Shown: positions 26,276 through 35,666 of the stretch, piece by piece | Layout of the letters: each line of letters opens with the position of its first letter | How positions within the stretch are numbered: position 1 is the first letter of the stretch | Source of the DNA: Bacteroidales bacterium | Lineage (GTDB): Bacteria > Bacteroidota > Bacteroidia > Bacteroidales > F082 | DNA length: 64,000 nt | Assembly: GCA_017549805.1 (NCBI GenBank) | Contig: JAFYNJ010000005.1 | Coordinates: forward strand, 1-64,000 | Direction: 5' to 3' | Made by a program: the position numbers and the translations under genes | The notes under the pieces: model-generated | The model's database searches: none | What the model was told of the DNA's origin: nothing | Seen by the model: only the letters and a program-made list of their open reading frames with translations

Positions 26276-27619
26276 ATGAAAGTAAATGAAATCATGACCG
26301 CTCTGGAAGCTAAACATCCAGGCGAAAAGGAGTATTTACAGGCAGTACGCGAAGTGCTCGAATCAATCGAAGAAGTTTACAACCAACATCCTGAGTTCGA
26401 GAAGGCCAAGATCGTTGAAAGACTCGTTGAGCCTGATCGTATCTTCACTTTCCGTGTGACTTGGGTTGACCGCAATGGCGAAGTTCAGACCAACCTGGGC
26501 TACCGCGTTCAGTACAACGCCGCTCTCGGCGCTTACAAAGGCGGTTTGCGTTTCCACAAGGCTGTTAACGTCTCCATGCTGAAGTTCTTGGGCTTCGAGC
26601 AGATCTTCAAGAACTCCCTGACCAACCTGCCTCTCGGCGGTGGCAAGGGCGGTTCCGACTTCGACCCGGTTGGCAAGACCGACGAAGAAATCATGCGTTT
26701 CTGCCAAGCTTTCATGTATGAACTTTGGAGAAACATTGGTCCCGACCAAGACTCACCTGCTGGTGACGTCGGCGTTGGTGGCCGTGAGATCGGTTACCTC
26801 TATGGCGCTTACAAGAAGCTCGCCCGTGAACACAGCACTGGCGCTCTGACTGGTAAGAGCTATGGCTGGGGTGGTTCTTTGATCCGTCCTGAAGCTACCG
26901 GTTTCGGTGCTATCTACTATGTTGAACGCATGGTGAAGCAAACCGGTGACAAGATGGAAGGCAAGCGCATCGCCCTCTCAGGCTTCGGCAACGTGGCTTG
27001 GGGTGCCGCCATCAAGGCTACCGAACTCGGTGCTAAGGTTGTTGCTTTGTCAGGTCCCGACGGCGTTTGCGAACTGCCCAACGGTATCGACAAGGAAATG
27101 ATCGACTACATGCTCGACATGCGTGCCTCGAACCGCAACAAGGTTCAAGACATGGCCGACAAGTTCCCGGGCAAGGCCGTCTTCACTCCTGGCAAGAAGG
27201 CTTGGATGGTGAAGTGCGACATCGCATGCCCCTGCGCTTTCCAAAACGAGCTTGCTGAAGAGGATGCCAAGGAACTGATCGCCAATGGCGTGAAGTATGT
27301 GGCTGAAGTCTCCAACATGGGCTGCCAGCCTGGTGCAATTGCTGCATTCCAAGCTGCCGGTATCCCATTCGGTCCTGGTAAGGCTGTCAACGCCGGTGGT
27401 GTTGCCACCTCAGGCCTTGAAATCTGCCAGAACGCTGGTCACATCAACTGGACTGCTCCTGAAGTTGACCAGAAGCTCCACAAGATCATGAACGACATCT
27501 ATGACATGTGCGTGAAGTACGGTACTCAAGCTGACGGCACCATCAACTACGTGAAGGGTGCTAACATCGCTGGCTTCATGCGCGTTGCCAACGCCATGCT
27601 CGCTCAAGGCATCATCTAA
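26276..27619 (+). CDS. gdhA: Glutamate dehydrogenase, NADP-type hexameric
   Basis: 447 residues, the standard length of the small hexameric enzymes. Interconverts 2-oxoglutarate plus ammonia and glutamate; central to ammonia assimilation. Substrate-binding segments GGLRFHKAVN and LPLGGGKGGSDFDP contain the catalytic Lys; GPDQDSPAGDVGVGGREIGY follows. The Rossmann motif is ALSGFGNVAWGAA. Cofactor preference (NADP over NAD) is inferred from family, not proved. Codon choice is strongly biased toward C-ending codons, as in highly expressed genes. Confidence 0.96.
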   Translation: MKVNEIMTALEAKHPGEKEYLQAVREVLESIEEVYNQHPEFEKAKIVERLVEPDRIFTFRVTWVDRNGEVQTNLGYRVQYNAALGAYKGGLRFHKAVNVSMLKFLGFEQIFKNSLTNLPLGGGKGGSDFDPVGKTDEEIMRFCQAFMYELWRNIGPDQDSPAGDVGVGGREIGYLYGAYKKLAREHSTGALTGKSYGWGGSLIRPEATGFGAIYYVERMVKQTGDKMEGKRIALSGFGNVAWGAAIKATELGAKVVALSGPDGVCELPNGIDKEMIDYMLDMRASNRNKVQDMADKFPGKAVFTPGKKAWMVKCDIACPCAFQNELAEEDAKELIANGVKYVAEVSNMGCQPGAIAAFQAAGIPFGPGKAVNAGGVATSGLEICQNAGHINWTAPEVDQKLHKIMNDIYDMCVKYGTQADGTINYVKGANIAGFMRVANAMLAQGII

Positions 27620-27642
27620 ACCAAAGTTCAAAGGTTTTTACG

Positions 27643-27678
27643 CAAAGGCGGCCCTAAAAAGCCGCCTTTGTTTTTTTT
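27643..27678 (+). terminator. gdhA terminator
   Basis: CAAAGGCGGC (27643-27652) and GCCGCCTTTG (27661-27670), a perfect 10-bp stem, followed by eight Ts. Confidence 0.92.
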
Positions 27679-27705
27679 GTTTTTTAGGGATTTTTTTTAT
27701 TTTTG
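27676..27705 (+). promoter_or_regulatory. Promoter of the M6 protease operon
   Basis: TTTG (27676-27679), 18 bases, TATTTTTG (27698-27705). The -33 element uses the last Ts of the gdhA terminator tract. Confidence 0.7.
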
Positions 27706-27744
27706 CTCTCTAAATCATTTATTTCTATCTAAAAACAACATGCT

Positions 27745-30700
27745 ATGAAAAAACTGATAACCCTTTTGATGGCTTGTTTCTGCATGATCAATGTGCATGC
27801 TGCCTATCTGAGAAACATTCCCATGACCCTAACTCAGCCGGACGGCACCGTCTTACACTGCTTTGCCTCAGGTGATGAGTATTTCAACTACCTCCATGAC
27901 GAGAATGGGTTTACCATTATGCAACATCCCCAAACGGGTTATTACGTTTATGCGGAGAAACGCGATGGCAAATTGGTGGCCACGAACTATGTGGCGGGTA
28001 TTTACGACCCGGCAAGCAAGGGCCTCAAACCGTATGCCCTGATCTCGCCCGAGGAATGGATGGCCAGGAGAAAAGCCTGGGAAGTGCCCGACGAGCGCCC
28101 CAAAAACAGGGATGCCAACCATGGCACACTCAACAACATCTCCATATTCATCCGTTTTTCCGATGATGGAGAGTTTACAAACACCTATTCCTCCATTGAC
28201 AACATGTTCAACGATATGTCAACCAATGGCGTTTCCTTGAGAAAATACTTCCAGGCGGCTTCCTACGGCGCTATTGATATTCCCACCTACTTCTATCCAG
28301 GGCATAACGGAGAGACCATCATTTCTTACCAAGACACCTATCCGCGGAGCTATTTCCAGCCTTATAATTCAAGTACCAATACTAACGGCTATCAAAACGA
28401 TACGGAAAGGAGAGAACGTGAGTTTGACTTGTTGGAACGCGCTGTGACCTATATCAACAACAACTATCCAATCCCTACCACTCTGAACATAGACTATGAC
28501 AATGACAACTGTGTTGACAATGTGTGTTTCATTGTAAGGGGAGACGTGGGCGCATGGAGCTCTTTGCTTTGGCCTCATAAATGGTCTATTTTCAACAGAT
28601 ATGTTTACATCAACAATAAACGGGTATATACCTTCAATTTCCAGTTGGCTGATGCCTCTGGCTATTTCAACGCTGCTGTAATGTGTCATGAAATGAACCA
28701 TTCTTTGAGTGCGCCTGATTTGTATCATTATTACTATGGGGAAGACTTGAGTCCGGTAGGTCCTTGGGATTTGATGGAAAACACTGCCTATCCGCCTCAA
28801 CATTGCGGAGCCTATATGAAGATGAAGTATGGCAATTGGATTGACAATATCCCTGAAATCACCCAAGCGGGTACTTATACCTTGAACCCCATCAGTTCAT
28901 CAACGCCTACGAATGTGGCCTATAAAATAGCTTCGCCGGATCCCGACCAGTTTTATGTGTTGGAATATCGTGACAACACCTCCTTGTTCGAAAGTGCCTT
29001 GCCAGGGTCTGGACTCCTGATTTATCGTATTGACACGCGTTTTGAGGGCAATGCCGACTATGAACCTGATGCGGGAATTTATGATGAGGTTTATCTTTAT
29101 CGTCCCAGCGGTACAACGACTGCAAACGGCAACCTTAATCAAGCCCATTTCAGTTCGGGTGTTGGAAGGACTTCTTTCGATGCTTCTACTAATCCCTATC
29201 CATTCTTAACCGATGGAACTGTTGACAATGAATTGAGCATCTACAATATTACCAGCGCTGGAAGCACCATATCTTTCACTTTTGGAGGATCGTCCATCCA
29301 GAGCTATACCATCACTGCCTCTGCCGACCCAAGTGATTGCGGAACGGTGAGCGGTGGCGGTTCATATACTTCGGGTTCCGATTGCATCTTGACGGCAACA
29401 CCTAACGAAGGCTATCTTTTCATCAACTGGACTTGCAACGGTAATGTGGTCTCTACAGCATCTACATATACTTTCACGGTAACGGATAATGCAGATTACG
29501 TTGCCCACTTTGAGGAAATAGGGCTTGTACTCGGCGAAGGCACTGCAACCAATATTTATTTGCCGAGCTATTCCTTTTACAATTATTCTTTAACTCAGCA
29601 GATTTATACTGCTTCGGAGATTGGTATGGACGGCAATATCTACCGTTTGTCGTTTTATAACGATGGGGCAACAAAGACCCGAACCTACGATGTTTATATG
29701 GTGCATACCGATAAGACGGAGTTTTCTACCAATACCGACTGGATTACAGTGACTGAAGCCGACAGGGTGTTTAGCGGCACCGTAACCATGACATCAGGTG
29801 ATTGGACAACGCTTATACTTGACACGCCTTTCGTTTATGATGGGGTATCCAATTTGGCAATTGTCGTGGACGACAATAGTGGGAATTATACTAGTTCTCC
29901 CCACATGGCATGTCGGGTTTATAATGCCGAAGGCAACCAAGCCATTCGTATTTATAGCGATGGCACCAATTATGATCCGTATAATCCATCAAGCTACAAT
30001 GGAACACGTCTTTCGGTGAAAAACCAAATCATCCTGAAAATCGAGAAACTCATTACCCTTGGTGAAGGCACTGCGACCAATGCCTATTTGCCGAGCTATT
30101 CCTATTACAATTATTCTCTTACTCAACAGATTTACACTGCTTCGGAGATTGGAACGAGTGGCTTTATTACTAGTCTATCGTTTTATAACGATGGGGCAAC
30201 AAAGACCCGAACCTACGATGTTTATATGGTGCATACCGATAAGACGGAGTTTTCTACCAATACCGACTGGATTACAGTGACTGAAGCCGACAAGGTGTTT
30301 AGCGGTACCGTAACCATGAACCAAGGTGTTTGGACAACAATTGTGCTTGACGGACCTTTTGCCTATAGTAATATGTCCAATTTGGCAATTGTCGTGGACG
30401 ACAATAGTGGGGATTGGACTTATTCGCCACACATGGCATGTCGGGTTTATAATGCTGAAGGAAACCAGGCTATTCGAATCTATAATGATGACACCAACTA
30501 TGATCCGTATAGTTCCTCAAGCTATAATGGCACACTTCAGACAGTGAAAAACCAGATTGAACTGTCAATGTTGAGTGCCGGGGATATTGTCGTTGGTGAA
30601 AGCACAGCACTCAGCGCATTTTTGCCGAGTTATTCATTTTTTAATTATTCTCTAACCCAACAGATTTATACTCCATCAGAGATCGGCATGAGAGGCAAAA

Positions 30701-31644
30701 TTACCAGTTTGTCGTTTTATAACGAAGGAGCCTCCAAGACTCGAAGTTTCGACATCTATATGACGCATACCTCAAAAACTGAGTTTGAAAGTTCTTCTGA
30801 CTGGATTACGGTTGCTGAATCCGATATGGTGTTCAGCGGCACTGTAACCATGGCTGAAGGAGGTTGGACAACGCTTGTTCTTGATACGCCTTTTGCTTAT
30901 AATGGGTCTTCCAATATGCTACTTGTCGTGGACGACAATAGCGGGAATTATACGGGTTCGCCTCACATGGCTTGTCGGGTTTATAATACCGAAGGCAACC
31001 AAGCCATTCGAATCTATAGCGATGGCACCAATTATGATCCGTTTAATACATCAGGTTACAGTGGAACACGCCTTTCTGTGAAAAACCAGATCAAGCTATC
31101 AATTCAAGTAAGTAGCACCCGTTCCCAGACAATTGCCTTGTCAGCCGGCGCCAACTGGTTCTCGACTTATGTGGACATTACCTTGGATGATCTCAAGGCC
31201 GCCCTTGTGGAAGCGTTGCCTAACGCTACTAACATTGTCATCAAGTCAAAGACCCAAAACGCCAAATACAACGGTACCACTTGGAGAGGCGATTTGACTT
31301 GGGATCTCTCGAAGATGTATTTGATTACTGTTGAAAGCGACTGCGAAATCACTTTGGAAGGCGTGCCCATCAACCCAGCAGATCATCCCGCCACCATCTT
31401 GAGTGGCCAAACCAACTGGATTGCGTTCCCGGTCCACGGGGAAATGACGCTCAGCGAGGCCTTCGCCAACTTCAATGCCATCGACGGCGATGTGATCAAA
31501 TCCAAGACCGGCAACGCCAGATACACAGGCACCTCATGGAGGGCATCGGGGCTTACCACACTCGAACCCGGAAAGGGCTACCTCTTCAATTCGGCTACAA
31601 CAACGGAAAGCAGAACGCTGGTTTTCCCCTCTGGTGCGAAGTAA
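27745..31644 (+). CDS. Secreted M6 family metalloprotease with repeat modules
   Basis: 1299 residues. Signal peptide KKLITLLMACFCMINVHA. The M6 (immune inhibitor A-like) catalytic domain covers roughly residues 30-500, with zinc motif HEMNH at 315-319 followed by SAPDLYHYY. An InlB-like Flg_new_2 repeat follows (about 517-592), then three copies of a module of about 176 residues (596-1122, each starting GEGTATNxYLPSYS), then the 173-residue C-terminal module (1126-1299) shared with two proteins downstream. There is no T9SS type A tail. The role in host or food protein breakdown is inferred. First gene of a likely five-gene operon. Confidence 0.87.
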   Translation: MKKLITLLMACFCMINVHAAYLRNIPMTLTQPDGTVLHCFASGDEYFNYLHDENGFTIMQHPQTGYYVYAEKRDGKLVATNYVAGIYDPASKGLKPYALISPEEWMARRKAWEVPDERPKNRDANHGTLNNISIFIRFSDDGEFTNTYSSIDNMFNDMSTNGVSLRKYFQAASYGAIDIPTYFYPGHNGETIISYQDTYPRSYFQPYNSSTNTNGYQNDTERREREFDLLERAVTYINNNYPIPTTLNIDYDNDNCVDNVCFIVRGDVGAWSSLLWPHKWSIFNRYVYINNKRVYTFNFQLADASGYFNAAVMCHEMNHSLSAPDLYHYYYGEDLSPVGPWDLMENTAYPPQHCGAYMKMKYGNWIDNIPEITQAGTYTLNPISSSTPTNVAYKIASPDPDQFYVLEYRDNTSLFESALPGSGLLIYRIDTRFEGNADYEPDAGIYDEVYLYRPSGTTTANGNLNQAHFSSGVGRTSFDASTNPYPFLTDGTVDNELSIYNITSAGSTISFTFGGSSIQSYTITASADPSDCGTVSGGGSYTSGSDCILTATPNEGYLFINWTCNGNVVSTASTYTFTVTDNADYVAHFEEIGLVLGEGTATNIYLPSYSFYNYSLTQQIYTASEIGMDGNIYRLSFYNDGATKTRTYDVYMVHTDKTEFSTNTDWITVTEADRVFSGTVTMTSGDWTTLILDTPFVYDGVSNLAIVVDDNSGNYTSSPHMACRVYNAEGNQAIRIYSDGTNYDPYNPSSYNGTRLSVKNQIILKIEKLITLGEGTATNAYLPSYSYYNYSLTQQIYTASEIGTSGFITSLSFYNDGATKTRTYDVYMVHTDKTEFSTNTDWITVTEADKVFSGTVTMNQGVWTTIVLDGPFAYSNMSNLAIVVDDNSGDWTYSPHMACRVYNAEGNQAIRIYNDDTNYDPYSSSSYNGTLQTVKNQIELSMLSAGDIVVGESTALSAFLPSYSFFNYSLTQQIYTPSEIGMRGKITSLSFYNEGASKTRSFDIYMTHTSKTEFESSSDWITVAESDMVFSGTVTMAEGGWTTLVLDTPFAYNGSSNMLLVVDDNSGNYTGSPHMACRVYNTEGNQAIRIYSDGTNYDPFNTSGYSGTRLSVKNQIKLSIQVSSTRSQTIALSAGANWFSTYVDITLDDLKAALVEALPNATNIVIKSKTQNAKYNGTTWRGDLTWDLSKMYLITVESDCEITLEGVPINPADHPATILSGQTNWIAFPVHGEMTLSEAFANFNAIDGDVIKSKTGNARYTGTSWRASGLTTLEPGKGYLFNSATTTESRTLVFPSGAK
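29530..31110 (+). repeat. Three tandem 528/534-bp coding repeats in the M6 protease gene
   Basis: Units begin at 29530, 30058 and 30592. Between units 1 and 2, bases 29650-29764 and 30178-30292 are identical over 115 bp, synonymous sites included. A fourth, diverged copy of the module lies in the protein encoded at 47555-50521. Confidence 0.88.
31120..31644 (+). repeat. C-terminal module, copy 1 of 3
   Basis: Encodes about 173 residues, internally duplicated: half 1 SAGANWFSTYVDITLDDL, then IVIKSKTQNAKYNGTTWRG; half 2 SGQTNWIAFPVHGEMTLSEA, then VIKSKTGNARYTGTSWRA, GKGYLF and RTLVFP at the end. Closely similar DNA at 47013-47534. Confidence 0.85.
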
Positions 31645-31674
31645 GGTTGGCTTTTGAGAAATTGATTGTTAAAG

Positions 31675-32145
31675 ATGAAACAAACCACCCTGTGCTACTT
31701 GGAACGCGGCAACCAGTATTTGATGCTGCACCGCACCAAAAAGGAGAATGACCTCAACCACGACAAATGGCTTGGGGTGGGTGGTAAGTTTGAAGAAGGG
31801 GAGAGCCCTGAGGATTGCATGCTGCGTGAAGTGCGTGAGGAGACGGGCTTCACTGTCACCCAGTGGCGTTACTGCGGCATCGTCACCTTCATCTCCGACA
31901 TCTGGGAGAGCGAGCACATGCATCTCTTCGTCTGCACAGACTGGGCAGGCGAAGAGATCGAGTGCAACGAGGGCGACTTGGAATGGATTGAGAAAAAACG
32001 CCTTTTGGAATTGACGATGTGGGAGGGCGACAAGATCTTCCTCCGTCTCATGGACGAAAAAGCGCCTTTCTTCTCCCTGAAACTCACCTACAAAGGCGAT
32101 GACCTTCAAGAGGCCGTTTTGAACGGGGAAACCATGAAACTATGA
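31675..32145 (+). CDS. NUDIX hydrolase, MutT/8-oxo-dGTP diphosphatase type
   Basis: 156 residues from the ATG at 31675. The complete Nudix box GKFEEGESPEDCMLREVREE plus TGF matches Gx5Ex7REUxEExGU. N-terminal MKQTTLCYLERGNQYLMLHR resembles the mammalian-type MTH1 group, so nucleotide-pool sanitising is the likely role. It lies 30 bases after the protease and its stop overlaps the next start (ATGATG). A cytosolic housekeeping enzyme within a run of exported proteins is odd. Confidence 0.88.
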   Translation: MKQTTLCYLERGNQYLMLHRTKKENDLNHDKWLGVGGKFEEGESPEDCMLREVREETGFTVTQWRYCGIVTFISDIWESEHMHLFVCTDWAGEEIECNEGDLEWIEKKRLLELTMWEGDKIFLRLMDEKAPFFSLKLTYKGDDLQEAVLNGETMKL

Positions 32146-34910
32146 TGGCTATGAAAAAACAACTTTTGATCGGCTTTTGCTTGTTGTCGTTAGGTGTGCT
32201 AACGACAAGGGCTCAGATTCCGACTACCCAAGGCACGGAGTTTTGGGCCTCTTTCATGAGAAACGGCTACAATTCAAGCAATTCGTACGATCATTTTACT
32301 TTGATAGCCAGTGCCAAGCATGCTTGTACAGTAACGGTGACCAACCCCAATACGGGATGGTCGGACCAATTCCAGGTGCCGAACAATGGTGTCAGCACCT
32401 GTTACGTAAATCGGGCACAAGGCTATAATGACCAAATGGGAGGCAAGGCTTTCAAAGGCCTTCACATCACTTCTACCGACACCATTTCGCTGTACATCGC
32501 CAACGAAGCCGAGAATTCGTACGATGCCGCCAATGTGTTGCCCGCCTCGGCATTGGGCAGCGAGTACATGCTGCAGAGCTACAAGGCATTGGGCGACCAG
32601 TCGAGTCACTATGGGGATAGCCGTGCCTCGTTCTTGGTATTGGCTACGGAAAACAATACGGAGGTGCAGATCACACCTTCTTGCCAGACTTACGACAACC
32701 ATAATGCAGGTCGGCCTTATACCGTATCGCTCAATCGTGGTGAGTGCTACCATGTATTGAACAAGAATGCAGGAACTACCACGAATGTGGATGGCGACTT
32801 CTCGGGCACCATGGTGGTGAGCGCTGACGACAAACCCATTGCCGTATTCAATGGCAATAGCATCACTTCGGTTCCGGGCGGGCTCTCTACAGGCTATGAC
32901 CACATCTTCGAACAGGCCATGCCCACCAATTACTGGGGCAAGCAATTTGTGGTGACGAGTACGAGGTGCCCGTCGTACATGAATCTTTCACCGGACCAGA
33001 TCAAGGTGACCGCCTTGTTCGACAACACCACGGTTATGCGCGATGGCGCGACCTTGTTTACCTTGAATGCTGGCGAGAGCAACCACTTTGAGATGAATTT
33101 GGTCAATGAGCCCTGCACCTATCTCGAAGCGGATAACCCCATAGCCGTGTTTCTCTACCAGCATTCCCACGGTAGCGGCAATCCGGCCTACGGCGATCCT
33201 TCGATGGTGTGGATCTCGCCTGTGGAGCAGACGGTTTATGAAGTGACGTTTTCCACCTTTGAGGTTCAGGAGGTGGAGGTGCATTTTGTCAATGTGGTAT
33301 GTTATACTGAGAATGTGTCAGGCATGACCCTTGATGGTTCCAACATCTCGTCTTCGTTTGCTCCAGTGCCAGGGTCTCCCGACTATTCATACGCCCGCCT
33401 GCAATTGAATCACGCAGCCCACACCCTTCGTTGCCCTCGTGGTTTCGTTGCCCATGTGTATGGCATCGGTCAAGCTGAAGGCTACGCCTATTCCGTTGGC
33501 TCCAGTGCCAAAACGCTTACCAACCAGCTGTTTGTGAACAACGAACTTGTTTTGGACGACTATAGTACCTGTCAGTCGGAAGTGTTGCAATTCAGACTGG
33601 AAACCAACTATGAACCTGACTTGGTGAAATGGAGCTTTGGCGACGGGAGTCCGATTGTTCAGGGCCCCTCTGTGTCGCATACCTACCAGGTTGTTGACGA
33701 TTATCAGGTTGAGGTGATGGTGGACCATGTAGTCAATGGTGAACCGCAGACCGACACATTAGGCATGATCGTACATGTGAACCCGACGAATGAGTTTTGG
33801 GTGGAAGATTCCACCTGTCTTCCAATCTATCGTTTTCATGGGAAAGAATTTGATGTGCCTTATTTCGGCGAGGCAGTGTTCCCCAGCGATGTGGGTTGTG
33901 ACACGATATACCATTTGAGCATCACGGAAGGCTCGTCGCAGTCTTTCGTGACATCCGACACCGCCTGCATGGAATACCTGTGGTTTGATACCATACGTTA
34001 TGAGAGTGGCACCTATTTGGTGATTTTGAATCAACCTGGCGGCTGCGATAGCCTTTATATCCTTCATCTGACCATCGGCGAGCCTCCCGAAGAACCGGTG
34101 ACTCACTATTCATCGTGCGATACATATTATTGGCACGGCAATGTCTGCAATCATACGGATACTTATTATGCCTCCTTCACGACAAAGGAAGGCTGTGTGT
34201 ATGACAGCATACTGTATTTTACACTGACGCCAACAGGTCAGGCACCGGTGGAGACGGTTGAAGCTTGTGACTCTTATTTTTGGCAAGACCATCTGCGTAC
34301 GGAGACGGGTGTGTATCATGAGACTGTCACCGGCGATAATGGTTGTGAAACTTATTTAACGCTTGATTTGACCATATACCATACACCGCCATTTGAGGAA
34401 ATCATGGGTTTGGGCAACATTGCCGTAGCCACTACTTTCTGGCCTGGTAAATACAAATACTATCTGGATTGTAGTGAAGGCATGTTGAAGGATAGTATTC
34501 ATTGGGAACTAAATCCTCCAATATGGCAGATTGAACCTTATGGGGATACTTGTCTTGTTACGGCTACGGCCATGGGATCGGCTACGCTAAAGGTGTGGAC
34601 CACGGGCAATGGCGATTGTGACAAGATGAAAGTGAAGACCATCCATGCCGGTGGCTTTGGCGTGGAAGAGCAAGATATCATCCCTGTGACGGTCTATCCC
34701 AATCCTACGAGAGACGAGCTCATCGTTGAGGCGGACGACATGGAACGAGTTGCCGTGTATGACTTGAGGGGACAAAAGGTCAAGGAGGTCGCAGCTCAAC
34801 AGGCGAATCTCGTGAGAATTGCCGTCAACGATTTGGTTCCTTCCCTGTATCTTGTTGAAGTCCGGACAAGGATGGGCAATAAAACGAAGTTGTTTGCTGT
34901 TATACGTTAG
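32142..34910 (+). CDS. IgGFc-binding-domain surface protein with PKD and T9SS tail
   Basis: 922 residues if started at 32142; ATGs at 32145 and 32151 are alternatives and the last gives the cleanest signal peptide (KKQLLIGFCLLSLGVLTTRAQ). Residues about 30-440 resemble the IgGFc_binding domain (TQGTEFWASFMRNGY; FLVLATENNTEVQITPS). A PKD domain follows (LVKWSFGDGSPIV), then four Cys-containing repeats of about 65 residues (CxxYxW ... GCDSLYILHLTI). The T9SS type A tail is VYPNPTRDELIVEA, YDLRGQKV, PSLYLVEVRT. Binding of host mucus or antibody is family-based inference. Confidence 0.85.
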   Translation: MMAMKKQLLIGFCLLSLGVLTTRAQIPTTQGTEFWASFMRNGYNSSNSYDHFTLIASAKHACTVTVTNPNTGWSDQFQVPNNGVSTCYVNRAQGYNDQMGGKAFKGLHITSTDTISLYIANEAENSYDAANVLPASALGSEYMLQSYKALGDQSSHYGDSRASFLVLATENNTEVQITPSCQTYDNHNAGRPYTVSLNRGECYHVLNKNAGTTTNVDGDFSGTMVVSADDKPIAVFNGNSITSVPGGLSTGYDHIFEQAMPTNYWGKQFVVTSTRCPSYMNLSPDQIKVTALFDNTTVMRDGATLFTLNAGESNHFEMNLVNEPCTYLEADNPIAVFLYQHSHGSGNPAYGDPSMVWISPVEQTVYEVTFSTFEVQEVEVHFVNVVCYTENVSGMTLDGSNISSSFAPVPGSPDYSYARLQLNHAAHTLRCPRGFVAHVYGIGQAEGYAYSVGSSAKTLTNQLFVNNELVLDDYSTCQSEVLQFRLETNYEPDLVKWSFGDGSPIVQGPSVSHTYQVVDDYQVEVMVDHVVNGEPQTDTLGMIVHVNPTNEFWVEDSTCLPIYRFHGKEFDVPYFGEAVFPSDVGCDTIYHLSITEGSSQSFVTSDTACMEYLWFDTIRYESGTYLVILNQPGGCDSLYILHLTIGEPPEEPVTHYSSCDTYYWHGNVCNHTDTYYASFTTKEGCVYDSILYFTLTPTGQAPVETVEACDSYFWQDHLRTETGVYHETVTGDNGCETYLTLDLTIYHTPPFEEIMGLGNIAVATTFWPGKYKYYLDCSEGMLKDSIHWELNPPIWQIEPYGDTCLVTATAMGSATLKVWTTGNGDCDKMKVKTIHAGGFGVEEQDIIPVTVYPNPTRDELIVEADDMERVAVYDLRGQKVKEVAAQQANLVRIAVNDLVPSLYLVEVRTRMGNKTKLFAVIR

Positions 34911-34922
34911 TTATTTGCATCT

Positions 34923-35654
34923 ATGGGTAAAAGCAGAACATTCGTTTTGATGGCATGGCTCCTGTTACTGACGATGGCAGGCTGCTTGAAGGATGACCCT
35001 AATCAAGGCACCATTATCCTTATGGGTACTGAATCGTATGTAAAAACAATCGAGGAGGTGATTCCAGATGCTTTGCTGTCGTTTTTGGATGCCAACGACA
35101 TTGCATTGCACGAAGGCAATGTCCCTCCCGATATTCAAGGCGAATTGCGCTTTCCTAGGGATTTGATCTATTACAATTGCAGCGCTGGAGAGGCCATACA
35201 GGTTGATGATACCCTGTTTTATCGGTTTGGTGGCGATAACGCCCTTGATGGAAATTTCGTCTATTATCCAAATGGTCAACACGGAAGAGTGTTACCATGC
35301 GATAGTTGGGAAACAGGTGTCGCCATATCGGCCACCAATCCGGCATATTTGATGGGCAATGGCAATGATTTCACCATGTATTTCATACAGCATTGCAAAG
35401 TGGAGGAAAACGATATGCAAGTGAAATACGATCTCGATCGAGCCGTCGTCATTGTTGGGACTGTGACTGCAGATGGTTTGGATGATGCCATGGTGGCTTA
35501 CCTGAACATCGGCGTTTCCAATATTGACAATCCGATGGGATTTGTCCCTAATCAATATATCATGGCCATGGTGGGCCGTATTAATGTCTATCAAGTGAAA
35601 CCGGATAGGGAGGCTATATGGATGGAATGGTATCTTGATCCATACGGCAATTAA
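34923..35654 (+). CDS. Lipoprotein of unknown function
   Basis: 243 residues. Signal peptide with lipobox TMAGC. No domain recognised; the mature part contains GNVPPDIQGELRFPRDLIYY and an AVVIVGTVTADGLDDAMVAY strand set, suggesting a beta-sandwich. Twelve bases after the IgGFc-type gene and twelve before the barrel gene, so probably a partner in the same surface operon. Confidence 0.72.
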   Translation: MGKSRTFVLMAWLLLLTMAGCLKDDPNQGTIILMGTESYVKTIEEVIPDALLSFLDANDIALHEGNVPPDIQGELRFPRDLIYYNCSAGEAIQVDDTLFYRFGGDNALDGNFVYYPNGQHGRVLPCDSWETGVAISATNPAYLMGNGNDFTMYFIQHCKVEENDMQVKYDLDRAVVIVGTVTADGLDDAMVAYLNIGVSNIDNPMGFVPNQYIMAMVGRINVYQVKPDREAIWMEWYLDPYGN

Positions 35655-35666
35655 AGAGTAGCAAAG

